A stretch of 64,000 bases of DNA from positions 770,001-834,000 of the forward strand of contig JBBDHG010000127.1 in assembly GCA_037951165.1 (NCBI GenBank). Direction: 5' to 3'. Of the stretch, positions 1-13,911 are shown in pieces. The number at the start of each line of letters is the position of its first letter. Position 1 is the stretch's first letter. Both the position numbers and the translations under genes were made by a program. Source of the stretch: Lophius americanus (lineage: Eukaryota > Chordata > Actinopteri > Lophiiformes > Lophiidae). The notes below the pieces were generated by a model that was given only the letters and a program-made list of their open reading frames with translations, had not been told where the DNA came from and made no database searches.

Positions 1-3000
1 GCGCATGCACCACCATCACCAGTCTCCTTTCCCCCGTGCTGCTCTTTTCCACTGACATGGGCTCACGGGCACACAGGATTGTGCATTTAACGACACACAC
101 ACATCACTGTGTGTTTGCAGCGGGGCGAATAAATCATTTTGGCAGGTGAACACAGATTATGAGTCCCTGAGCTGTCTCTCCAAACAGAAAGAATGCATAA
201 ATCCCCATGAGGGTAACATAGAGAGGTGTGGAGGCAATGGCTAGATTCTTAATATTAGAAACAGTAAATGCAAGATTAAATATGCAAACCATAATACTTG
301 AATGATGAGGAAGTAAAGCTAGGAGGTAACAGATCCCCTCATGCGCCATGTCAGTCCTCTAACATCATGTTTGAATGCATCAGATGTCAGCAGGTTTTCA
401 CAATCACTATATTTGTGTTCAGTCCAATATGTCCCCCACCAAACACCTCCAGAAAACTGATATCAGTGAGTTACTTCTCACCCAAGCACGGAAACAATCC
501 TGTGGATCTATCACTGTGGATTCCTGGTCCACATGATAACAATGAAGCCATCATAACATCTGGAAGAGAAAACATTTTATGAGGAAAAACTGATTTTTCT
601 AATGAAATTAAAGCTGACTGAGGAAGACTATCCCCTCACCCTCTCAGGTCGTCCCTCATACCTCTCTGTCGTTCACAACTTTCACGCACGCTCAGTTTAA
701 ATCACCCACTTTACAGTCTGGGGTGTTTATTGATATCAGCTGTAAGGGCTGGCTTATCAGCCTTCGTCATTATCGTTAATTTTGGATTTTAACAGCAGCT
801 GCTGTATATATATATATGTGTCCAAGACACATTTTCCTTCAGGACAATAAAGTATGTCAATATATTAACATCTTTTCCAATCTCTCTACCTCACCCATCT
901 AGTTATTTCATGCTGCTGGTCTGCCCTCTTTGCACAAATCAATTGACCTCATTTATTTAACAGTTTTAGAAGAGTCATCAGCCACCAACACCATCACCAG
1001 TGCAAGGCAGCGGCAAAACTGGGTCTTCTGTCGCTCTTCTGTCTGCGTATTTATACATAATTCAACTGTGGCAGTAAATCACGTAGGGAAGGATTTATTT
1101 CCCCTAAGACTCGGTTTAAGCAATCTGTTAGTTTTTTTAATGATCGTTGTCATTGTTTGCAAGGCATCAAACTTACCTCTACCTGTCCTCCTATTCCCAG
1201 AGTGTTTGGCCAAAAGAATTCCCCGGCGGCACAGACATCTATCATTAATTCCGGGAGGGAGATACCAAGTAGGAAGTGGGTAGAGAGGAGTTTCCTTGTC
1301 TTGTTGAAATGTAAATATTCTTGTTCATTATTTATGTGTATTTATTCAAAAGGGTTGGGTTTGTATATATTTATTGAAATAATGTTCATAGTTTGATAAT
1401 AGGTTTATTTAAATATTTATTGTATATTTATGTGGGTGTGATACTGGTTTTACTGTTTTAATGGTACAGGCCAATATTTAATGAGGAGGGACGTATTTGT
1501 AAGCCAGTGAGTCTGTGTATGATATGTTTTATCTGGATATAGAGTATAATGAAGTACGGACACATTCTTTCCAGTATGGCAACACAATGAAACACCCCTG
1601 ATTTATGACCATTTTAATTCAAAATTGTTTCAAATGACTCATTTTTCTTCTTCTTACACAGCCCAGCATCTCTCCCAGTGACACAGAGACCTGGAAACCG
1701 GTCATATTAGATATTAGGCGCTGCTCCAAATGTGGTGAAAGGGAGGAAATTGGACCCAGTAAATGTCTCAGTTTAATATTGTAAAAATGAAATATTTGGG
1801 AATAAAATTAAAAAATATAAGTAAACAAAGGAAAGGCTAAGTCAGTATACTTTCTACGCAACCAAATGTTATCTAATCTTTGAAAAGCTCTGATCAGTTA
1901 AACGCCAGTTAACAACTGTCATAGTTTTAAATGTCTTAATTTAGTATTCAAAAGTTTTAATTTAACATGTTAACATGTTTTAAGGGATTCCCATATAAAC
2001 CCTAAGAGTGTTCATTTTAACTGAATGGAAAGGGCTGTGCGGCGTGGAGCTTCATCATCAGAGCCACATATGGCATCCAGCCATCCTATAAATAAACATT
2101 TGTGCTCTTTGCTCGCTCCCTGCAACCCTCAAGCATGTCCTGATGTGGGCTTGTCTTGACTTAGAGAGACTTGTGATAAAAGTTCAAGGGTCAGTCAATA
2201 AGGTGAGATAAACAACTGAAAATGTGTCATAGTAGCAGCATCTCGTTGTCATCTCTACTGAAAAACGCCACTCAGCACTGGAAGGTGCTGAAATCTCAGG
2301 GATTGTAACAGTCATTCCTATTACCCAAAGTGACTTATCTGAAACGCATCTGAATCTCATTTCTCTGCAGTGACGCGGTTAGGACAAGTATCTGCGCTTA
2401 GGAAAATGACTGAAAATTGGCATAGAAATGGTAAAGTAGACATTGATATTCGGACACATCAGCTTCCTTGTGAAATCCTCCATTGCTATATGAATTAATG
2501 TTACTTACAATTATATTTCATACCATACACAAATGCATATTCTGTGCTAGAATGTATATTTTCGTCATCGTATAGTGATCATTTCAATATAACTGAAAGT
2601 GTTAACAAAATAAAAATCAGTGTGTCATTTCCAAGTAAATAAGTTACAAAACTATATTCAAACATATCCAAAATATGCCAATCTCGTTACGATGGACTGG
2701 AACATTTTTCTTAGATTTGTTTTACATCTGCAACACATGAGGTAGAAAAATAGAGAACAACAAAAAATGGAAATACAATGAAATACAACAAAAATACACA
2801 ATGTACCCGCAATTGTCATGGAAAATAACTCAATGATATGTGGACACCGCAGCTTCCCTGGAAAGACAACACGTTTCTAGTTAGCGAGCTATGTGACGTT
2901 ATTTTTTAGAAGTAATAAAATGCATATACCAATAACTTAACAAAGACATGGCCGGCTTCCATGTCTAAAGAAATTCAGAGAGACGTTACCTCATGAAATC

Positions 3001-3486
3001 CTCCTCTGCAATGAGGATTAGCCATTATGCTTTTCCATTCCTTTTTAGGGCACGTACGAAAGGAAACAGTTGCTGGGATACTTCCCCCATTTAGCGGGAT
3101 TAAACCACAACAGATTTAACGATGTTAAACTACCCTCGACTGAATCTTAAATTTCCAAATTACCATCTTTTACTGTGCAAATATTTGGCCAATGGCAGAC
3201 ATTTACAAGATTTAAAATGAGGAATTGATGAATAAACAGTTTCTTGTAAAAAGAAGTATGCATTATAGAGGTGAGGGCTAGTTTATTTTGATCTGCAATG
3301 GACTGGGCAGCCTCTCTCAGATCGATTCGGTGCCGGTTACACGCATGCACCACACATGCACATCAAGGTTTAGCTACCATGGCTAAAAACATCTCGCAAG
3401 TAAACCAGAAAACAGAGAGCTCACAATTTGTAACGCCAGTAAGGACAATATAAGCTGTAGCCCGAGGAACAAAGTAAGTTTTAAAA
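1..3486. other. No gene recognised
   Basis: AT-rich sequence with only short ORFs. A short (TA)n lies at 806-819, followed by CAGGACAATAAAGTATGTC, which resembles a retroposon tail. No domain, tRNA or convincing splice-flanked exon was seen. Confidence 0.6.
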
Positions 3487-3775
3487 GGCTAACGTTGGGA
3501 GAGCGGCTAAAACCAGCAATAGTGCAGTAGCCAGCGATGAGCCTGCCGTATGTATGTAAATATGTATGAATGTATGTATGTATGTATGTACACTGTAAGT
3601 TACTGTTTTAAAATGTAAGACACAAAAGAAGCTGTGCTGGAACAACCCCAAAAATGTTTAACACATCAAACTTAATCAGAACCTTCAAAATTAATCACCC
3701 GATGGAACATACCAAGCTTCAAGAAGCTAACGTTGGGAGAGCGGCTAAAGCTAGCAATAGCGCAGAGCAAGCTAC
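3487..3775 (+). repeat. Two copies of a ~40-base sequence and a GTAT tract
   Basis: GCTAACGTTGGGAGAGCGGC TAAA at about 3489 recurs at about 3727, with AGCAATAGxGCAG following both. The spacer contains a (GTAT)n microsatellite at 3548-3591. No gene seen. Confidence 0.7.
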
Positions 3776-5474
3776 GAGGCCTGAAGCCCCTGAAAAAAGC
3801 CAACATATAACATATGAGGGACTGAACGACACTTACCACAGGTAACGTGAATGTCACATTTTAAGCATCCACATTTTCCTTCCTCACAACAAAGCTCTTC
3901 AGGCATCACTTTCTACACACACATACAAACTACCTGCGGGCACAATTTCACATTTTTACTTTCCTTCTGTGAGCACCATTCAAAGTCAACTGCTCTCATA
4001 TCTTCTTCTCCCCCAATACTGAGATCGCTTCAGCCAAATCCCTTTCCTTTTGGCCCATTAGATTTCATCATATCGCCAATCGTCTCCGTCATAAACGGCC
4101 ACGTCTTATAACAAGACGCGGGAGGCCAGTGAAGCGAGCATGGTTAAACGCTCTCTGCCTCTCCATTTCCCTCACTTGAGCACAGTCGTGCTGGAGTCTA
4201 ATGTCTGGAAGCTTTATTTCCCCAGTGAGCACTCTGGCATATTGTGGGTCATCTGTAGCACTTAGATGGCTGAGCTAGGGAACATATCTCATTCTAAGCT
4301 CCTCCGCAAACTGCCTCAGTCTCTGCTTGAGTTTGTAAGCCTACAGCCAATAAAGAGAGAGAGGAATCGCAATGCATGATTGGTTTTCTGCGACAGTGGA
4401 GACGCTGTTGGGCGATGGGCCATGGAGGCTGCTGTTGCCATGAAAAAGCCGATGTGTCGTGTGAACCATACATATCTGCCTAACGGCACGTGCTAGCAGT
4501 AAAGCTGTTAGCTTATTTTAATATTTAAAATAAACTTGAAGTAAATTTTCAAATCAGCATTTCCTGACATTGGAATAAAATAAATTATATGGTTGGCACA
4601 GCACAATGTATCCCTTAGTAAATCTTTATACATGTAAAAAAAAAAAAGAAATCTGTGTAGCCTTTATAAGATAGATTGAGCCAAAATATCTTAATCTTTT
4701 ACGTGGTATCTGTTGTGTGCTGACACAGCCTCCAGGTTCAATCTTGAGCAACTTCAGCTGTCACTTATTACTTTTCACCTAAATTTATAGCCCTGTAAAA
4801 TCAAGGATATTAACATATCCTTATGATATATATATCATCAGTGCAGTCTGGACGCTGAAGGGAGAGGACGATGGCGTTGTCTGTTCGACGCTTTTCCATC
4901 AGAGTTCTACAGCCTAATATAAACCGACAAGTATATATTGCTGCTTACCGGCAAACCTTTTGGATTTATATCCGTATTTGTATTTGTTATTCTGTATTTG
5001 TATTTATATTTGTACAAATTCTACCGAGTCCGGTAACGGTCTGCCTACCTGTTGTTGCAGTTGTACCATCAGCTGGAGACTTTTGTATCTGTTTGTTTCA
5101 TCGTTTATGTCCGTTTATGTTTGTTCATCGTTGATGTAAGTTTGTTTATCCGTCCGGTTCATCACTGCCCCCGTGACACTCTCACCAAAAGTCGCTGTTG
5201 ATCACTTTCTGTGTTTGATAGCTTTTTTTCCCGCCATCATTTCCATGAAAATAACGGTTACTAACGTCCTCTGTGTGTCTCGTCCATGGCTAACGGCTAG
5301 TAACGGGCTAGTCTCCACGACTAGCATGATGATAAATTATTCCGTCACCCAACTGATGAAATTCAACAACTACAACACTCCGTTGTGCATATCGGTTATT
5401 AAACAACTTGGACTCCTTAGCCGTATCTTCTATCAGTCCCTGATAACAGCTATAATAAACCAACTTTTTTCCAG
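3776..5474. other. No gene recognised
   Basis: Short ORFs only. 4870-5330 carries repeated TTTGTATTTGT-like and GGCTAACGGCTAGTAACG phrases that look repeat-derived, perhaps the remains of a 5' part of an element. Nothing identifiable. Confidence 0.5.
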
Positions 5475-7052
5475 GCTGGCTTTGTTCCATCTGCCCTAAA
5501 AGCCGCCATAATTAGTTCAGTCCTCAAAAAACCTTCTCTCGATCCAGAAGTTTTTGCTAATTACAGGCCCATCTGCAAACTCCCATTCCTCTCCAAAGTA
5601 CTGAAAAAGTAGTTGCTGCCCACCTCCAGGACCACCTCAAATATAACAACCTCTTTGAAACCTTTCAGTCTGGTTTCCGCTCCGCCCACAGCACAGAAAC
5701 AGCTCTGCTTAGAGGCACAAATGACTTACGGATGGCAGCAGATGCTGGTTCACCTTCCCTCTTGATTCTCCTTGATTTGTCTGCTGCCTTCGACACAGTT
5801 GACCTTGGAATACTCCTATACCGCCTACATCACACCACTGGACTCACTGCCACCGCCCTAAACTGGTTTCAATCCTACTTCACCGACGGAACACAATACA
5901 TTTCCCTCGAAAGTTCAAAGTCCCGGACACACACCATCACCTGTGGGGTCCCCCAGGGATCAGACCTTGGCCTCATTCTCTTCGTACTGTACATGCTCCC
6001 CCTTGGCCATGTCATGAGTCGATATGGACTCTCATTCCATTGCTACGCTGATGACACGCCAATCTACATAAAAACTGACACATGTTCCTCCGCAGCCTCA
6101 TCATAATCTCCCCTGTCAACTCTCCGCTCTTGTCTGGAGGAGATACAGTTGTGGATGGAAAAAAACTTTCTCCAGTTGAACAGCACCAAAACCGAAGCAA
6201 TTTTAATTGGCACCCCACATCACACCGAGTCTTCCTCCATAACCAGTATTACCTTCTCTGGTCATTACATTCCCCTCTCTTCATCAGTCACCAACCTCGG
6301 GGTAAGATTCGACCCTCAACTCACTTTTGAATCCCACATCAAACACATCTGCAAGATCTCCTTTCATCATCTCAGAAATATTTCCAAACTCCGTTCTTCA
6401 CTCACCTTGAGTGATGCTGAAAAGTTGGTCCAGGCGTTTGTCTCCTCCAGACTGGATTACTGTAACGCACTTCTCATCGGGATCCCTGATAAAAGTCTTC
6501 AAAGACTTCAGTAGGTTCAAAACAGTGCTGCAAGGATCCTGATGAGAGTGCGTAAACACGAACACATCACCCCTGTTCTTCATCCCCTTCATTGGCTTCC
6601 CTTCTCCACCAGGATTGATTATAAGATCTCTCTCCTCACTCCCTAGTGCATCCATGGTAATGCACCCCTTTACCTAAAAGAACTACTCACCCCACTGACC
6701 TCGACACGATCCCTCCGTTCTACCCACTCATACCGCTTCTCCTTCCCCGGACTAAGCTCAGCACCATGGGTGATCGGGCCTTCTGTTTCGCTGCCCCTCG
6801 TCTGTGAAATGCCCTCCCTGACCATCTGAGGGCTCCACAGATGACTGACACATTTAAAAAAAGACTTAAAACTTTGCTTTTTATCAGAACCTATAACTTT
6901 AATTAACATTGCTGCTTTTTGGTCATGTTTTTATATAGTTATTATTATATTTTCTATTGATGCTTTTATCCAATTTTACTTTGTAGCACTTTGAGATTTG
7001 ATCCAAATTTGAAGTGCATTATAAATTAAATGTATTATAATTATTATTATTA
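5475..7052 (+). mobile_element. L2/Maui-like LINE, decayed, 5'-truncated
   Basis: Reverse transcriptase of the L2/CR1 type in several broken frames. In order: AAIISSVLKKPSLDP and NYRPICKLPFLSK (5500-5610), a frameshift, FQSGFRSAHSTETALL, LLDLSAAFDTVD (first catalytic Asp), GVPQGSDLGLILF, then HCYADDTPIYI (the YADD active site, near 6040-6075), a frameshift, then WMEKNFLQLNSTKTEAILIG to RLDYCNALLIGI and the C-terminal region. The 3' end is the usual tail ATTTGATCCAAATTTGAAG followed by a TTA microsatellite. In-frame stops make it inactive. No 5' UTR, ORF1 or endonuclease is seen. Confidence 0.88.
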
Positions 7053-7071
7053 TCCAAAAACTCGATGGTAT

Positions 7072-7605
7072 GGAATTGTCTGCCTCAGAGACGTCGTGTT
7101 GACGAGAAAACTCAAAAACAATTATATGGGTGATTTTCAGATTTAAACCCATAGACCTTGGAAGGAACCTGACCTGGATTGTTTTTGGGAAAGGTTGGTG
7201 CATATTTCCAACACTAGGTGGAGCTTTTAGTCCAAATTTTGTGCAAACGAATGACTCGAGGAGATCTAGCTTGTATAAATTGTGTATTACTTTAGTAGTT
7301 CATATTCTATCCCTTGGGTTGCTTTTTACAAAAAACAATGTTTTTCGGACATAATTTCCTATTCTTTGGTCCGATTTCTGTCCAAATTGTCTGCACATTT
7401 ATCAATTAATGGAGACTTATCTCGTAAATATAATATTTTGCTCCAATAATCTATATTTTACTTACAGGAGGAGCTTCTTTTTTAAATTTTTTTTAAATTA
7501 AATCATTGGACCATTTTCAGATTTTTTACCTTCGTTTGAGGAAGAACTGGATTGATTTTGGAAGAGATCGCTATTATATTTCTGTCACGAAATTTCAGGG
7601 TATAT
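7072..7605 (+). repeat. Unclassified dispersed repeat, copy 1
   Basis: Carries the family phrases GTCTGCCTCAGAGACGTCG, GGATTGTTTTTGGGAAAGG, TTTAGTCCAAATTTTG, GAGGAGATCTAGCTTGTAT and a second GGATTGATTTTGGAAGAGA at 7550. The unit is therefore at least partly repeated within the copy. No ORF. It directly follows the L2 tail. Confidence 0.7.
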
Positions 7606-8284
7606 CAGGAATATACACTAATGGTCGAGGACAACAGTATTAGCAAAAACCTTACTGTTGGTTGGACATAAGTATTTGGAGCTTAATTGTAAGCATAAAA
7701 CGATGTCCTTCCTTGCACAGCTGCACTTTTGTATTTGCTTTTGGAGTTGACAAGAAACCTTGATTCAAACACTTAATACACTTTTGCTGCTCCTACAGCC
7801 AGATGCCCACTGTTTTTACATGTTGACAGATCCAAAGCCTGACAGACCTGCTGTGCCATTATGACTGCTAGACTCTGATTGGAGAATCACTGTTTGGGGA
7901 AGAAGTTTGGACAGGCAATCTCTGCTAATCTATGTTTTAATGTTCCACAGTCAATTATGTTTATAGTCCAAACACTGTTATTGCAGTGATTCATTCAAGT
8001 AAACAACCACTGGATCGACAGTACCCATGGATGCTTCCAACTAACTGTTCAAACAGATATGCGTGTGATAAAAATTAATTATTGAACAAAACAGCAGATT
8101 AAGTCGCAGCATGGAGACAATTTTCTGATAACATTTTAAATTTTCAGAAGGTTAATGAATCGAAATCCCCCCTATTGAAACGGTGATATTTGCAAAACGA
8201 CAGTAAGCTGCTGTTATTCTGGCCAAATCTATACGGCGCCAATACAAAAGTCCATTCGTTGTCGTGAGCTGACAGAAATAACCA

Positions 8285-8745
8285 GAATGAAGCATTTGCA
8301 GTGTTATGCCGGCGCACAAATCCAGAGAAATGTGTGAGGAAGAAGAAAAGCAATCTGACAGTAAAGACCAGAGCCAGACACATCAGATCACCTAATTTAA
8401 ATTGAAACAGCAGAAAACCCCTGAAAATCCATATCTGCTCCACACTAAGAGACGGAAAATCAGGACAGATGAACTAACGTCCCTTATGGCAGAGAAAGCT
8501 TTGTGATGAATATATTTTATGACACAAGTGCTTAGAAATGGTAAGTGAAATCTCTGTGGTGCCAGTGTTTTCTTGAGAGAAAGGACAAAAGTGAGAGAAG
8601 ACAGTCGTCACAGCATGTGTCAGGCAGTATCAACCTCATTATGGCACAGTGTCTGGCTCTGGTCTTTACTGTCAGATTGCTTTTCTTCTTCCTCACACAT
8701 TTCTCTGGATTTGTGCGCCGGCATAACACTGCAAATGCTTCATTC
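8285..8745. repeat. Perfect 97-bp inverted repeat with 267-bp spacer
   Basis: 8285-8381 and 8649-8745 are exact reverse complements over 97 bases (left arm starts GAATGAAGCATTTGCAGTG, right arm ends TGCAAATGCTTCATTC). The 8382-8648 spacer is unique in the window. The matching short ORFs on opposite strands are just the two arms read in turn and carry no evidence of coding. Confidence 0.95.
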
Positions 8746-11700
8746 ATGCATGAGTTTGTGTATGCAGAGGTATGCATGAATGGGTATGGTTATGTATAGT
8801 ACATCTTTATTTCTATCAAACTTTGCAGCCCAGGTTTGCCTCTCATGCCGTAGTCTCGGTGGAGATTGGGTTTATGTTCCGAAGAGCACCTGCTCTGTGG
8901 AGCTGTTAACTTCAGCTTGTTCCGTGTGATTTCAATCGTGCTCATTATATGGCCCCAGAGCAGCTTCCACAGCGATTCAGCCAAAAACCCTAATGGAGGA
9001 TAATGAGCCACACAGAGTCACATTGAGTCACAATCTCTGATAATCCTGGAGAGTGGAAGGAAAAAAAAGAAAAGAAAACAAGAAAGAGAGATGATAATTT
9101 GTTGGATCATTAGTAATGTGTAGTTCTGGATGTACCGGCTTCTTTCTGCTTGACTCAGACATCTTTGACCTTTCAAAATGACACATGTTGTTAGGCACTG
9201 TTTTTGAGTGCCCATATCATTATTGGCTGACATATCTATGAACATCCTCGCAAATTTTACAAGGCTCCATCGCGACTTGGAGCCAAATTGGAACAAATAA
9301 TATCAAAGGCAGACTTTTTGCCTCTTCTGCCATTGTCTGCTCAGATCTAAAGTCAGTCAGAGACTTTTCTGGACTTGCAGGTTTGTCTTGGATTAAGGTA
9401 GCTAAACTGAAAGATGTGGCCACAGATTGATACATAATCACTCCATTGTGTAGGATATAGGTTGTTTGAAGTTGGATGTGGAGATGTCAGTTTTATGGAG
9501 AGGTGGGATAGAAAATTGGTTCAAAACAGCAACATGTCAAAAGAAATCTGGTCTATGTGTCGTCTGATAGTCCATCCAAAAAGAAGAACAACAACAAAAC
9601 AGAAAAGACAGTCATTAACAGTAACCGCTGTGCACAAAAGACAAGAACAGCGACTGCTTTCCCGGCTTCAAGCATAAACATCACACATCTCCCCTATCTC
9701 TCCCCTATCAGTCAAAGCTTCCTGTTAAACGTGGCGTCGGTTTGGTGTGAATAGAACATAATTAGTTGGCCCATCCTTTAATGCTGGTACTCACTATAGG
9801 GATCCAACAAGTGGCAGCATAGAGTTGCTGCTCTCCAGAATATATGCTTCGCCCACTTTTCTTCCTGCTGCCATGGGTTTTACATGTTGGGTGCGTCGGC
9901 TGTTATTTGTGGCAGACTACTGTGGGGCTTTTCTGCCTTCTTTGTTTCTGACTGAGGGAGGAAAGAACTCCAGAAACCTGAGCTTTGATCATACGCTGGA
10001 GCACAGTCATGCAGATGGAGGGAAGGGAAATGTGGAACGAGTCGGAGAGATTAGAAGAGGAAATGGAGAGATTGGTGTTGGAGCAAAGGGAGTAGCAGAG
10101 TGGAAGAAAGTGCAAGAATATGCTGCCATGGTTAATAGAAACTCACTGTTTTGGTGCAAAAAACAAAAACAAAACAATAAATGGTAAATAATAATAGGTA
10201 GAATACGGATGAAACGGAAAGTGCTCTTTTTTTTTAACACACTGAAACTCTCTATAACAATTGTCACTTTAGGTTTAATTTTTAAGCGTTTGCTGGTTTG
10301 GGAGTCTGAGAACATGCTCTGCTAGGCTGTATGCAAATGAGTCATCACTCTGAAATATGAAGATTATATTCCTTTTCAACAGGTGTTGAAACTCCACCAG
10401 TAATGTGCACAGCTGTTTACGACTTTATGTTACAAGAAGGATGTCATACTACAAGTTCTTAGGTTCCCAAAATTGAATGTTTGAAGCTCTTGCAAACCAA
10501 ATTATATACAAATCTATGGTTTTTATGTAATTTGTGAGGAGTGTTGGTAGTGCATTAAAGAAGGGCATATTCTTTTTTGAATGGATAAATGAACGAATGA
10601 ACGGGCGGATACCGGATTTTTCTTACTTTCTTACTAATTAGTCTGTCTGAAAGTTTTTGGCGCTCAGACTCTTCAGGCAGATTGTAATTGAAGGATATCT
10701 GCCTGGAGCAGCATCAAGGTATATCCCCCCTTGGAATCTGTATACTTGTGGTGGTGACTAATGATTCTGTTGAGACTGATAAATGATGAGGTTGATGGAT
10801 CTGAGAAGAAGTTGGAGGGTGCATGAACCAGCGGCATGAAAGAAGTTGATGAAAGGAGAGAGCCATATTTAAAAAGAAGGGAGACAGACGATAATGGCTA
10901 ACGATTTGTTAGCGTGATATTGGACAGGTGTGGCTGGTTGATGAGTACAGCTGAATCAATTGACGCCCAGATCGAGGTTCAGACTAAGTGTGTGTCAGAA
11001 CGTGAGCCTAAATCTTCCGGTCTGAACTTTTGCAAGAGTTTCACTTATCATGAAACTCTTTCCATCAATCAAATGAAATACGAAGCTAATTTTTAGAGAA
11101 AAAAAAAAAAAAAACTAAGAAGGATTTATAAAGTGAGGAAGAACCAATATTGTGGTGTAAAGAATAATTTTATACTGTTTTCTAACATTGCAATATAAAG
11201 CTTCGAGGATTTTCCTAGATCCTGATACCACTGCGATTCCAAATTCTAGGGTTAAGAAGTCCTATCAAGTGTCGAACCATCAATTTATTGTTGCTGTTAG
11301 GTGCAATGACAGGATAGGGAAACTGCGGACTCTCGGACTCTCTCTGTTTATTTTGAAATTATTGGAAATTCTATGTAGTTAAATACCATTAATTATTTAA
11401 ATGGGAATACGTAAGAGCAGAATGCACACCTCTAGAAAGGCTTAATAGTCAAGCCATGAACACTCATAAAATTGTTAATAACAAAAGTTTTTTCCAGAGC
11501 TAAAGATAGTCCATCCATATATTCAGATTGAATCTACAATTAAAGGGTTCAAAGGACGATGCTCACATGTCCTGCCATGTGGATGGCACACGGGAAATTA
11601 AGTATTGCTCGTTAAAAAAAAGGCCTAAAAAGCAGTTTCAAAAAGGTGGAAACAATTCCTGAATGATCATCTTCATCTAGATTCACCAGATAATTCAATT

Positions 11701-12075
11701 GGCTCTTCCATCCAATGGTTTTATGGAATTATGCCTAAACACAGACGAACAAACCAGATTCCTTCTCTGGCAGAGATAATATCAAGGGTGAACTCATGAT
11801 ATTATTACGATTTAAAGTGGCACATGCTACATTTTTCAACTATGGAAGCATTCAATAAATCTCTATTCATAACATTTATTCATTATTTGTCACCTAGTTC
11901 AACTGCCTACCAAATGGGTTTAAACTAATAATTCATTCAATCATCGGCCATTAGAATTTATCTATGAATGACTTTGACTAGTTACAGCGAAAAGGCAATA
12001 ATCTGAAAAAAAATTGTGAAGAACTGGACAAGTGTTAGGCACTTAGTTAAGGTGGATTGTTGGATAGATGGTGAG
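8746..12075. other. No gene recognised
   Basis: The longest ORF (9825-10187, plus) has low-complexity Lys/Gly/Glu-rich sequence late in the frame and no motif. An A17 tract lies at 11098-11114. No recognisable element. Confidence 0.55.
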
Positions 12076-12500
12076 GATGTAAGATAAGATAAGATATAAG
12101 ATAAAATATAAGATAACATATAAGATAACATATAAGATAAGATAATATGAGATATTCCTTCATTAGTCCTACAATGGGGATATTTGCAGCATTTGATCCA
12201 AATGTAAAGTGCATTATAAATTAAATGTATTATTATTATTATTATTATTATTACAGTAGCACAGTGGAAAGCAAAATATAATAAGCATCAGTGAAAAACT
12301 ATAATAATAAGTAAGAGGCAATAAAAATATATATACGATATATATTAAAAAAAAAGGTTGAATATAAAGAGAGGAGAAAAATGTAAAATATGAACACTAT
12401 AAACGAGAGAGAGATGTACAAATATACAGGAAGGTACACAAATAGACAATGAGCAGATTCAACAAAAAATTACAACATTGTATATCGTAAAATGTTATGA
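12076..12500 (-). mobile_element. Rex1-like LINE 3' tail with AAGAT repeat
   Basis: On the plus strand an (AAGATA)n tract at 12080-12150 is followed by GATATTCCTTCATTAGTCC and TACAATGGGGATATTTGC, the reversed 3' end of a common fish LINE (the element ends ...AATAAAGGAATATCTTATC on its own strand). A-rich UTR-like sequence follows to about 12500. No coding part is present. Confidence 0.55.
12188..12252 (+). mobile_element. L2/Maui-like LINE 3' tail only
   Basis: ATTTGATCCAAATGTAAAG, then CATTATAAATTAAATG and (ATT)n, the same tail as 6990-7052. It is severely 5'-truncated. It interrupts a Rex1-like tail: GGGATATTTGCAGC before it and ACAGTAGCAC after it would otherwise be continuous. Confidence 0.75.
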
Positions 12501-13494
12501 TTAGAAAGAAAAAGTCAAAGCCAATCAAAGGCAGAGTAGGGAAGGCTCCTCATAAAATATGGGTCGGACAAAACTAAACACAACTAAACTATACAAAAAA
12601 AACAACTAATACAGGGCATTGGAATAAAGGGGCATCTGAACAATGTCATGGCACATTCTGTATCCAATTCATGTATCTTGCTAATTCAAATAGTTTCATC
12701 TAATCAAACCATTATTACAATAGCTTAAATGGCCCACATTAAATTCAGTACTTACAGGCTTTCTGTGAGTGAGTGAGCGCACACTCATTATAGTTGGCTC
12801 AATATGTGCATTTTCTTAATGAAATCATTTATATTCTTTGAAACTGGTTGAGCTATTCCTTATTCTTTTCACGTAGCCCCAGGTACCTACAGAATAATCT
12901 GAGTACAAGTACATTTGGTTATGAAAACACAAATCTCCCTTTCTATTTATTAACCACAGAACTTTAGCATCACAAACTACGGATGGCTTCTCATCAAGAG
13001 CACATTAAAAGTCAGTCCATTTTTAGCCTTTATCATTTATTCCCCTTCATTCCCTGCCATGCTGTTTGTTTTCATTGCTGACTCCTCTGCTTGTTTTAAA
13101 GCTCAGGGGTTATACAAGCAAAGGCAGCTATTAATGGAAATGATAGATGTCATAATTTCGATACGGTTGCCTCTGCATGCTTCTAACTGTCAGCAAAGCA
13201 AGCACCTATGTCCACTTTTAGCTCCATAACTGCACTTTCCCCAGCTTTGAGTTCAATATTTCCTTTTTATGTGTGGTTTATACTGTAGGTATAAGGTCAT
13301 GTTCTAATAGATACTAAAAAAATCCTATCATTATCTCTTTAAGTTCATGGACCTGTGCCAACGCCCTTCACAAAAACTTTGTAGAAACGGGTTCAGAAGT
13401 CTTTAGAGTGATTAGGGAGAAGGTGGTGATGTTCACAATGTCAAGGAAAGACCTAAACACTGAAGAAAACACCGGTCATCTCCTGCGCCTTCCA

Positions 13495-13640
13495 CTTCAG
13501 TGTCTCTTTTCAGCCCATTGATAACCCAGCTCCACCCCCAAAGAACAATAAAGGAATCAAAGGAACTCTCGAAACTGAGCCCCAGCCCACCCCCCAAGAA
13601 ACATCAAAGGAATCAGAGGCAAAGGCTGTAATTTCCACAT
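13495..13640 (-). repeat. Fragment of the CCTCCGCC-type repeat, partly duplicated
   Basis: GCCCATTGATAACCCAGCTC and CAATAAAGGAATCAAAGGA, then CCCCAAGAAACATCAAAGGA, match the reverse complement of 16195-16245 twice in a row. It is a reversed fragment with a tandem duplication of about 55 bases. Confidence 0.5.
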
Positions 13641-13911
13641 TGTGATGTCACTACTCAGCTTAGTATTTTATTTTACTTTTTTCTTAATGTTGTGAGACAT
13701 GGAACATCATCAAAATCAAATCAAATCCCCTCTAGTAGGATATGTGGAAACGTAACTGTGGGTAAAATTGCATGCAAATCAGTCTTGGTAGTGTTTCCAT
13801 AGACTTTGACAGAAAAACAAGCAGAGAAACACATAATTAAATTTCCACATACAGTCCCATCTGTCCAGTCCTGAGCAGACATTTTGCAGCTTCATCTGGG
13901 TTCAAACTGTG

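Noticed and set aside
8144..8799. Matching ORFs on opposite strands sharing ALVFTVRLLFFFLTHFSGF
   Set aside because: They are the two arms of the perfect inverted repeat read in each direction. The shared peptide follows from DNA identity, not coding conservation.
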